The position numbers were made by a program, and so were the translations under genes. This document shows positions 53,295-64,000 of a stretch of 64,000 bases of DNA, piece after piece; positions within the stretch are counted from its first letter, which is position 1, and each line of letters opens with the position of its first letter. The notes under the pieces are model-generated. The model saw only the letters and a program-made list of their open reading frames with translations. It did not search any database and had not been told where the DNA came from. The stretch is taken from positions 25,326 through 89,325 of the forward strand of contig NZ_LASZ01000015.1 in the NCBI RefSeq assembly GCF_001014645.1, in the 5' to 3' direction. This DNA is from Luteimonas sp. FCS-9. Lineage in GTDB: Bacteria; Pseudomonadota; Gammaproteobacteria; Xanthomonadales; Xanthomonadaceae.

Positions 53295-54143
53295 ATGTCC
53301 GCTCCGACCTGGCTCCACGAGACCTTCGACCCCACCGGCTCGTCGATCGGCTTCCGCGTCACCGGCAAGCTCGACGAGGTGCAGTCGCCGTTCCAGAAGA
53401 TCGAGATCTACGAGAGCACCGACTGGGGCAACGTGATGCTGATCGACGGCGCGATGATGGTGACCACGCGCGACAATTTCTTCTACCACGAGATGGTCTC
53501 GCACCCGGCGCTGTTCACCCACGCCGACCCCAAGCGGGTGGTCATCATCGGCGGCGGCGACTGCGGCACGCTGCGCGAAGTGCTCAAGCATCCGGGCGTG
53601 GAGCGCGCAGTGCAGTGCGACATCGACGAGCAGGTCACGCGGATGTCGGAGAAGTACTTCCCCGAGCTGTGCGCCTCCAATGGCGACCCGCGTGCGCAGC
53701 TGCTGTTCGACGATGGTATCGCCTACATGCGCGACTGCGCGCCGGGCAGCGTGGACATCGTCATCGTCGATTCGACCGACCCGGTCGGTCCGGCCGAGGG
53801 CCTGTTCAACAAGGCGTTCTTCGACAGCTGCTTCCGTGCGCTCAAGGACGACGGCATCCTGGTGCAGCAGTCCGAGTCGCCGCTGGCGCTGCTCGATCTG
53901 ATCCGCGAGATGCGCGCCGAGATGGGCAAGGCCGGCTTCAGCACGTTCCAGACCCTGCCGTTCCCGCAGCCCTGCTACCCGACCGGCTGGTGGAGCGTCA
54001 CGCTCGCGCGCAAGGGCCAGGGCTTCGACTTCCGCCAGGACGACGCCGCCGCCAAGGGCTTCGACACCGCGTACTACAGCGCCGAGATCCACAAGGCCGC
54101 GCAGGTGCTGCCGCCGTTCGTGGCGAAGGCGCTGGAGGCCTGA
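53295..54143 (+). CDS. speE: Spermidine synthase
   Basis: 282 residues from MSAPTWLHETFDPTGSSIGF. The decarboxy-SAM site is in LIDGAMMVTTRDNFFYHEMV and RVVIIGGGDCGTLREVLKHP, with the catalytic Asp in IVIVDSTDPVGPAEGLFNKA. It transfers aminopropyl to putrescine. The earlier in-frame Met lies upstream of the TACAAT box and is rejected. Divergent from speA. Confidence 0.95.
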   Translation: MSAPTWLHETFDPTGSSIGFRVTGKLDEVQSPFQKIEIYESTDWGNVMLIDGAMMVTTRDNFFYHEMVSHPALFTHADPKRVVIIGGGDCGTLREVLKHPGVERAVQCDIDEQVTRMSEKYFPELCASNGDPRAQLLFDDGIAYMRDCAPGSVDIVIVDSTDPVGPAEGLFNKAFFDSCFRALKDDGILVQQSESPLALLDLIREMRAEMGKAGFSTFQTLPFPQPCYPTGWWSVTLARKGQGFDFRQDDAAAKGFDTAYYSAEIHKAAQVLPPFVAKALEA

Positions 54144-54203
54144 TCCGCACCCGGGCGATGCCGCGGCCCCGCCGCGCATCGCCCGCATCGCGCTCCGACC
54201 TGC

Positions 54204-54518
54204 TCAGCCGATGCCCGCCGCCCGCAGCGCCGCCGCCGCGAGCGCGCCCAGCACCACCACGCCCAGGAACGGCACGCCGCGCCACAGCGCGACGACCGCC
54301 ACCAGCAGCGCGCCGGCGCGCGCATCGAGCACGACGCCCCCGCTGCCGGCAAACGCGTTGACGACCACCAGCGCGGCGAGCAGCCCGATCGTCATCGCCG
54401 AGGTCACGCGGGCCATGCGCACCCCCTCAAGCCAACCCGCCGGCACCAGGTAGCCGGCCAGCTTGGTCGCGAACGCGACCGCGCAGGCGAGCAGCAGCCA
54501 GCCCCAGGTCGCGCTCAC
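54204..54518 (-). CDS. azlD: Branched-chain amino acid exporter small subunit (AzlD)
   Basis: 104 residues from a GTG (VSATWGWLLLACAVAFATKL) overlapping the azlC stop. Four short hydrophobic helices and the segment VRMARVTSAMTIGLLAALVV are typical AzlD. It pairs with AzlC in the inner membrane to export branched-chain amino acids or analogues. Ends three residues after ALRAAG. Confidence 0.85.
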   Translation of the reverse strand: MSATWGWLLLACAVAFATKLAGYLVPAGWLEGVRMARVTSAMTIGLLAALVVVNAFAGSGGVVLDARAGALLVAVVALWRGVPFLGVVVLGALAAAALRAAGIG

Positions 54519-55201
54519 GCGCCGACTCCGGCGGCCGCGGGACGCCGCGCGAACCCGCCCCACGCGGCCGCGACCGCCGCCGCGACCAAGATCGGCACGC
54601 CCGGCGGCAGCCAGGGCATCGCGAGCGCGGTCGCCAGCGCGCAGACCACCGCGATCGCAACCGGCTCGCGGCCGCGCAGCCGTGGCCACAGCAGGCCGAC
54701 GAACGCCGCGACCGCCGCGCCGTCCAGGCCCCAGCGCCGCGGATCGCCGATCACGTCGCCCACCAGCGCCCCGACCAGCGTGAACAGATTCCAGCAGACG
54801 AACACGCCCAGCCCCGCGACCCAGAAGCCGCGACGCTGCTCGGCCGGCGCGTCCTGGCCGGCCGCGGTCGCGGTGGATTCGTCGATCGTCATCTGCGCCG
54901 CCAGCAGGCGCGCCGCGCCGCGCGGGCGCAGCAGCCGGTTGATCTGCACCGCGTACACCGCGTTGCGCACGCCCAGCAGGCTGGCCGCGCCGAACGCCGC
55001 CGCGCCCGACCCGCCGCCGGCGAGCACGCCGACGAACGCGAACTGCGAGCCGCCGGTGAACATCAGCAGGCTCAGCGCCATCGTCTGCCACAGGTCGAGC
55101 CCGGCGGCGACCGACAGCGCGCCGAACGACACGCCGTAGAGCCCGGTGGCCAGCGCGATCGACAGGCCGATCCGCGTGGCCGGTGTCAGCGACCGTCCCA
55201 T
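54515..55201 (-). CDS. azlC: Branched-chain amino acid exporter large subunit (AzlC)
   Basis: 228 residues from MGRSLTPATRIGLSIALATG. Family motifs: LYGVSFGALSVAAGLDLWQT, LLMFTGGSQFAFVGVLAGG, LLGVRNAVYAVQINRLLRPR and the Asp/Glu-bearing MTIDESTATA. FWVAGLGVFVCWNLFTLVGA and later helices complete the permease. Overlaps azlD by GTGA. Confidence 0.9.
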   Translation of the reverse strand: MGRSLTPATRIGLSIALATGLYGVSFGALSVAAGLDLWQTMALSLLMFTGGSQFAFVGVLAGGGSGAAAFGAASLLGVRNAVYAVQINRLLRPRGAARLLAAQMTIDESTATAAGQDAPAEQRRGFWVAGLGVFVCWNLFTLVGALVGDVIGDPRRWGLDGAAVAAFVGLLWPRLRGREPVAIAVVCALATALAMPWLPPGVPILVAAAVAAAWGGFARRPAAAGVGA

Positions 55202-55234
55202 TGGGTCATTCTCGCCGCCGCCCACGGGCCCGGC

Positions 55235-59405
<4,171 letters not shown>

Positions 59406-59439
59406 CACTACGCCGCGAACGACCGCCTGCGGCGCGATA

Positions 59440-60420
59440 TCAGCTGCGCGCCGCGCCCCGGCGACGACGCCATGCGCGCCAGCCGATCGCCGCGACCGCC
59501 ACGACCAGCCACAGCGGCCAGAGCATCGCCACGACGACCGCGGCGTCGAGCAGGCCGTCCCAGCCGCCGCGCAGCGCCTGGCCGATCCGCACGAAGAAGC
59601 CCGGACGGTGCTGGGCGAAGACCGCGTCGGGATCCACGCGCTCGCTGCGCCGCACCTGAGGGGGCTGATGCAGCGACAGGTCGATCGTCGCGAACGCGAT
59701 CCGGTCTTCCACCTCGCGCTGTGTCACGCGGGCTTCGTCGCGCGCCTCGAGCGCGCGCTCGCGCGCGGCGAAGGCCTCGCTCTTGCGATCCAGCCGGTCG
59801 CCGGCCTGCACCGCCTGCGCCAGCGACTGCTGCAGTTCCTGGCTGCGCGCGAACGCGAGCTGCTGGCGCAGCAGGTCGAACTGCACGTCGCGGGCATCGA
59901 AGTCGCGGCTGTCGAGGAAGGTCATCTGCGCAGCGAGCTCGCGCAGGAACGCCTGCGCGCGGTCGCTGGGCACGCGCAGCGTCAGCTCGCCGGCCGTGGC
60001 GTACTCGGTCAGCTCCAGCAGCTTGCCGTCGCCGATGCGATGCCGCTGCACGCCGCGGATCTCGGACCGGATCCGGTTGGCGACCACGAAGCCGCCCTGC
60101 GCGGCGACGAGGTCCTCGATCGCCAACGCCGAACGGTAGACATCGTCGACCGAGAAGCGCGCCTGCGCGGTGCGGACGAAGCGGCGTGCCGGATCGGCCT
60201 GCGCCAGCGCGCCGGACGCCATCTGCACGGCGGGATCGATCGGCGCTTCGATGTCGGCATCGGCGTCGGCCGCCGGGGGCGAGACCACCCCGACTTCGAG
60301 CGATTCGGCGGCCGGGGCATCGGCCGCGAATTCGGCGGTCTCGTTCGGCTGGCGCGCACAGGCGGCCAGGACCACGCACAGCAGGACGGTCGACAACGGC
60401 CGGATACGACGGGCGGGCAT
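59440..60420 (-). CDS. DUF4349 lipoprotein
   Basis: 326 residues from MPARRIRPLSTVLLCVVLAA with lipobox LAAC. The DUF4349 core is FVRTAQARFSVDDVYRSALA, EDLVAAQGGFVVANRIRSEI and LTLRVPSDRAQAFLRELAAQ, followed by a long coiled coil (residues ~185-250) and a C-terminal transmembrane helix (LLDAAVVVAMLWPLWLVVAV). Unknown function; the layout suggests a membrane-tethered periplasmic stalk. Convergent with comM. Confidence 0.85.
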   Translation of the reverse strand: MPARRIRPLSTVLLCVVLAACARQPNETAEFAADAPAAESLEVGVVSPPAADADADIEAPIDPAVQMASGALAQADPARRFVRTAQARFSVDDVYRSALAIEDLVAAQGGFVVANRIRSEIRGVQRHRIGDGKLLELTEYATAGELTLRVPSDRAQAFLRELAAQMTFLDSRDFDARDVQFDLLRQQLAFARSQELQQSLAQAVQAGDRLDRKSEAFAARERALEARDEARVTQREVEDRIAFATIDLSLHQPPQVRRSERVDPDAVFAQHRPGFFVRIGQALRGGWDGLLDAAVVVAMLWPLWLVVAVAAIGWRAWRRRRGAARS

Positions 60421-60612
60421 GGTTGGCTCCTGAGTGGAATCGCGTCGCATCGTCAACGCGCGACGTCGAGCATCGGGGCTGGCGATGCGGCGCACAAGCG
60501 CCTCGCCGGCCCCTGCCATCGGTCATCCCTCGCCTTTAACGCGAAACCAACACCTCGTGTCCGCCGCGACGCTAGCGTCGTGGGCGACACATCCATCATC
60601 CGGGGACCTCCC

Positions 60613-62703
60613 ATGCGCCACCTGCTGCTCGCGACCGCGGTCGCGATGGGCCTCGCCGCCTGCGGCGATCGCCCACCGACCGAGACACCGGCCACGGCCG
60701 CGCCCGCCGCCAGGCCCGTCTCGCTCGACGAGGTCGAACTGATCCCGCGCGACGCGCTGTTCGGCAATCCCGAGCGCGCGGCCGTGCAACTCAGCCCCGA
60801 CGGGCGATACATCAGCTGGCTCGCGCCGGTGGACGGCACGATGAACGTCTGGGTGGCGCCCGCGGACGACCCGGCCGCCGCGAAAGCGGTCACCCAAGAC
60901 ACCGCGCGCGGCATCCGCAGCTACTTCTGGTCGTACCGGCCCGGCACGCTGCTGTACCTGCGCGACACCGGCGGCGACGAGGATTTCCACCTGTTCGCCG
61001 TGGACGTCGACGGCGGACAGAGCCGCGACCTCACGCCGTTTCCCAAAACTACTGCGCAGGTCGTGGGCATCAGCCACCGCCAACCCGACGCGCTGCTGGT
61101 GGGCATGAATGATCGCGACCCGCAGTGGCACGATGTCTACCGCGTCGACCTGGCCAGCGGCGAACGCACGCTGGTCGAGCGCAACGATGCGCAGATCGGC
61201 GGCTACCTCGCCGATGCCGACTACGCGCTGCGCTACGCCTCGCGCTCGCGCCCCGACGGCGGGCTGGACCTGCTGCGCCGCGAAGGCGAGGGCTGGACGG
61301 CGTTCGAGGACGTGCCGTTCGAGGACGTGCTCGGCACCGGGCCGGCCGGACTGACCGACGACGGCGCAACGCTGTACATGCACGATTCGCGCGAGCGCGA
61401 CACCGCCGCGCTGTTCGCGGTCGACACCGCCACCGGTGCGAAGCGGCTGGTGCACGAGGACGCGCGCGCGGACGTCGGCGGCACGTTGTCCGACCCGCGC
61501 ACCGGCGTCGTCCAGGCGGTGTCGGCGAACTACCTGCGCGAGACCTGGACGCCGGTCGACGACGCCATCCGGGCCGACCTGGCCAGGCTCGAGGCGATCG
61601 GCCCGGGCGAGGTGTCGATCAACAGCCGCACGCTCGACGACCGCCACTGGCTGGTCGCGTACTCGGCCGCCGAATCGCCGGTCGTCTACTACCGTTACGA
61701 CCGCCCGGCCGACGGCGGCGACGGCGCGCTGACGCGGCTGTTCTCCGGGCGCCCGGCACTCGACGGCAAGCCGCTGGTGCCGATGTGGCCGCTGGAGTTG
61801 AAGTCCCGCGACGGGCTGACGCTCGTCAGCTATCTCACGCTCCCCAGGCACGCCGACGCCGACGGCGACGGCAAGGCCGATGCGCCGGTGCCGATGGTGC
61901 TGCGCGTGCACGGCGGGCCGTGGTCGCGCGACGGCTACGGCTTCAAGGCGATGGACCAGTGGCTGGCCAACCGCGGCTATGCGGTGCTGAGCGTCAACTT
62001 CCGCGGCTCGACCGGCTTCGGCAAGCAGTTCACCAACGCCGGCAACGGCGAGTGGGCCGGCAAGATGCACGACGACCTGCTCGACGCCGTGCAATGGGCG
62101 GTCGACAGCGGCGTGACCACGGCCGACAAGGTCGCGATCATGGGCGGCAGCTACGGCGGCTACGCCACGCTGGTCGGGCTGACGTTCACGCCCGACACCT
62201 TCGCCTGCGGCGTCGACATCGTCGGCCCGTCGAACCTCAGCACGCTGCTGTCGACGGTACCGCCGTACTGGGCGAGCTTCTTCGAGCAGCTCGCGCGGCG
62301 CATGGGCGATCCGCGCACCGAGGCGGGCAAGGCCTGGCTGGCCGAACGCTCGCCGCTGACCCGCGCCGATGCGATCACAAAGCCGCTTTTGATCGGCCAG
62401 GGCGCCAACGATCCGCGGGTCAAACAGGCCGAGAGCGACCAGATCGTCGAGGCGATGACTGCCAAGGCGATTCCGGTCACCTACGTGCTGTTCCCCGACG
62501 AAGGCCACGGCTTCGCGCGGCCGGAGAACAGCAAGGCCTTCAACGCCGTCGCCGAGGGCTTCCTGCAGACGTGCCTGGGTGGGCGCTCGCAGCCGATCGG
62601 CGGGGATCTGGCCGGATCGAGCATCACCGTGCCCACCGGCGCCGACGGCGTGCCGGGCCTGGCCGAGGCGCTGGAGTCGCATACGCAGGAGGTGCGCCGG
62701 TAA
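60613..62703 (+). CDS. S9 family prolyl oligopeptidase, lipoprotein
   Basis: 696 residues with MRHLLLATAVAMGLAACGDR (lipobox LAAC). An N-terminal seven-bladed propeller (residues ~40-400; for example YISWLAPVDGTMNVWVAPAD) precedes the alpha/beta hydrolase. The catalytic Ser is in IMGGSYGGYATLVGLTFTPD, the Asp in IGQGANDPRVKQAESDQIV and the His in FPDEGHGFARPENSKAFN. It cleaves peptides at the cell envelope. The closest subgroup is the acylaminoacyl/dipeptidyl peptidases. Confidence 0.92.
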   Translation: MRHLLLATAVAMGLAACGDRPPTETPATAAPAARPVSLDEVELIPRDALFGNPERAAVQLSPDGRYISWLAPVDGTMNVWVAPADDPAAAKAVTQDTARGIRSYFWSYRPGTLLYLRDTGGDEDFHLFAVDVDGGQSRDLTPFPKTTAQVVGISHRQPDALLVGMNDRDPQWHDVYRVDLASGERTLVERNDAQIGGYLADADYALRYASRSRPDGGLDLLRREGEGWTAFEDVPFEDVLGTGPAGLTDDGATLYMHDSRERDTAALFAVDTATGAKRLVHEDARADVGGTLSDPRTGVVQAVSANYLRETWTPVDDAIRADLARLEAIGPGEVSINSRTLDDRHWLVAYSAAESPVVYYRYDRPADGGDGALTRLFSGRPALDGKPLVPMWPLELKSRDGLTLVSYLTLPRHADADGDGKADAPVPMVLRVHGGPWSRDGYGFKAMDQWLANRGYAVLSVNFRGSTGFGKQFTNAGNGEWAGKMHDDLLDAVQWAVDSGVTTADKVAIMGGSYGGYATLVGLTFTPDTFACGVDIVGPSNLSTLLSTVPPYWASFFEQLARRMGDPRTEAGKAWLAERSPLTRADAITKPLLIGQGANDPRVKQAESDQIVEAMTAKAIPVTYVLFPDEGHGFARPENSKAFNAVAEGFLQTCLGGRSQPIGGDLAGSSITVPTGADGVPGLAEALESHTQEVRR

Positions 62704-62717
62704 CGGCGGCAGCCGGT

Positions 62718-62989
62718 GTAGGCGTGCCTGCGTGGTGGGCGGGGCGCGCGGATGCCCTCGCGCGCGAGCGCGCTCCTACGGGGGTGCGTGCCCCCTGGCG
62801 ACGATGCCGCGGGGGGACGCGTAGGAGCGGCCTTGGCCGCGAGGGCCTTCCCCGTAAGGCCCCTTCGCGCGCAAGCGCGCTCCTACGGATGCGCCTCCCG
62901 GCGACGGTGCGGCGTAGGGACCACGTAGGAGCGGCCTCGGCCGCGAGGGCCTTCCTGGCAGGTCCCTTCGCGCGCAAGCGCGCTCCTAC
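62718..62989. repeat. Tandem array of three palindromic REP-like repeats
   Basis: Three units at 62,718-62,779, 62,821-62,886 and 62,925-62,989 start GTAGG and end CGCTCCTAC, with the palindromic end GTAGGAGCG fully kept in the last two. Unit starts are 103 and 104 bases apart, and the spacers also resemble each other (CTGGCGACGATGCCGCG and CCGGCGACGGTGCGGCG), so a whole ~104-bp module was duplicated. No gene lies in 62,704-63,067. Confidence 0.8.
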
Positions 62990-63067
62990 TGGCGTCAGCA
63001 GCGTCGATGGCGTCCGGAAGGCCGATTTCGGCCGTGGCGCCGCAGGATCGCGCCATCGAGCGTCTTC

Positions 63068-64000
63068 TCAACGCGAGCGTCGCCGGGCCTGCTCGGGCAG
63101 CGTCTGCCGCAGCGTCTCGAAGCCCTCCCAGGGATGCGCGCCGAGCCGCTTGAGGCGGGCGGGCGCGTTGCGCAGCGTCCACTGGTTGCCGGCCTTGACC
63201 CGGCCCAGTTCCTCCCAGCGCAGCGGCATCGCCACCGGGGCACCGGCACGCGCACGCAGCGAGAACGACGCCACCGCGGTCGCGCCGCGGCCGTTACGCA
63301 GGTAGTCGACGAAGATCCGCTCCTTGCGGAACTTCTTGGTCGCCGTGGCGACGTAGGTCAGCGGCTCGAGCTGCGCCAGGCTCTGCGCGAAGGCCTGAGC
63401 GAACGGCTTGGCGACCGACCAGTCGCAGCCCGGATCGAGCGGCACCACCACGTGCAGCCCCTTGCCGCCGGAGGTGCGCACGAACGATTCGAGGCCCACC
63501 TGCTGCAGCAGCCCGCGGATCTGGCGTGCAGCGGCGACGATGTCGCGCCAGGCGATGCCCTCGCCCGGGTCGAGGTCGAAGACAATGCGGTCAGCGATGT
63601 CGGGCGCCTGCGCGAGTGCGCCCCAGGGATGGAACTCGAGCGCGTTGAACTGCACCAGCTCCAGCGCGGCCGCCGCGTCGTTGACGACGAGGTAGTCGCC
63701 CGCGCCGCCCGACTCCTCCTTCAGCCGCACCGTTTCCACCAGCTGCATGCCGGCGGTGTGGTGCTTCTGGAAGAAACAGGCGCTGTCGATGCCGCCCGGG
63801 CACCGGATCACCGACAGCGGCCGGCCGGCGATCTCGGGTAGCAGCCAGTCCATGACCCCGGCGTAGTACGCGGCGACGTCGCCCTTGGTCAGCGTGTCGC
63901 CGGGAAACAGCACCTTGTCCGGGCTCGACAGCGTCGGCGGCGTACGCGAATCCACGGCCGCCTTGCGGGTCGCCGCCTTCTTCGCGGCTGCGCCGGCGGC
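63068..64000 (-). CDS. ligD: DNA ligase D, polymerase/primase domain, cut by the right edge
   Basis: 310 residues are present; the frame is open to the window edge through an Ala/Lys-rich linker (AAKKAATRKAAVDSR), so the ligase and phosphoesterase domains lie outside. The LigD polymerase domain has LSSPDKVLFPGDTLTKGDVA, ACFFQKHHTAGM, the metal-binding DLDPGEGIAW and SGGKGLHVVVPLDPG, ending LRQTLPEQARRRSR. It works with Ku in non-homologous end joining. A ku gene is expected nearby outside the window. Confidence 0.92.
   Translation of the reverse strand, partial: AAGAAAKKAATRKAAVDSRTPPTLSSPDKVLFPGDTLTKGDVAAYYAGVMDWLLPEIAGRPLSVIRCPGGIDSACFFQKHHTAGMQLVETVRLKEESGGAGDYLVVNDAAAALELVQFNALEFHPWGALAQAPDIADRIVFDLDPGEGIAWRDIVAAARQIRGLLQQVGLESFVRTSGGKGLHVVVPLDPGCDWSVAKPFAQAFAQSLAQLEPLTYVATATKKFRKERIFVDYLRNGRGATAVASFSLRARAGAPVAMPLRWEELGRVKAGNQWTLRNAPARLKRLGAHPWEGFETLRQTLPEQARRRSR

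Noticed and set aside
62718..62989. CRISPR array
   Set aside because: The repeats are palindromic, about 65 bases long, their spacers resemble each other, and no cas genes are present.

Overview
The window is GC-rich (roughly 70% by eye), densely coded Gammaproteobacterial chromosome. Gene content and order (argS followed by a SPOR-domain gene, divergent speA/speE, ygiBC, DUF2058, DUF3597, LigD, abundant GTG starts with 4-base overlaps) suggest the Xanthomonadaceae/Lysobacteraceae (Lysobacter- or Luteimonas-like). This is an inference from gene content; no rRNA gene is present to confirm it.

Layout. 1-7,868: an aromatic catabolic block. One minus-strand operon reads catB-catC-catA-benA-benB-benC-benD-salicylate hydroxylase (cut by the left edge). 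Benzoate and salicylate both become catechol, which the cat genes open by the ortho route. A divergent LysR regulator faces catB across two exact ATAC-N7-GTAT boxes. 7,899-13,375: a retropepsin-like protein, a two-component system, a DUF2058 gene and a hipBA toxin-antitoxin operon with an AT-rich inverted repeat at its promoter. 13,445-24,009: a copper-type TonB receptor with a DUF2946 gene, a MocR/YczE divergent pair, a TonB-like protein, an alpha-amylase and an SDR/LysR divergent pair. 24,246-25,200: a small unknown protein and an outer-membrane barrel.

25,312-33,961 is the accessory island. It holds an mntA/hepT pair whose HEPN toxin is frameshifted, a twice-frameshifted symE-like gene, two small paralogous genes (one broken by an amber codon exactly where the other has Tyr), an orphan PAAR protein, a barstar-like protein, and five paralogous proteins of about 300 residues that look like beta-propellers, with one unrelated hypothetical among them. 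I read it as a decayed toxin/effector locus that has kept or amplified its presumed immunity genes. The propeller family is not one I recognise and is the best candidate here for something undescribed.

34,108-64,000 is mostly housekeeping: a PTS-IIC-like permease, an FKBP isomerase, dbpA, ygiBC, an Rrf2/thioredoxin-reductase-like pair, a serine hydrolase, a DUF885 lipoprotein, folE, a TSUP permease, argS-SPOR-yecA-ydfG, speA/speE, azlCD, P-II/ddl, ubiK-comM, a DUF4349 protein, an S9 peptidase and the polymerase end of ligD. GTAGGAGCG-ended palindromic repeats occur singly near 42.95 kb and as a tandem array of about 104-bp units near 62.7-63.0 kb. No tRNA, rRNA, CRISPR array, insertion sequence or integrase was seen.
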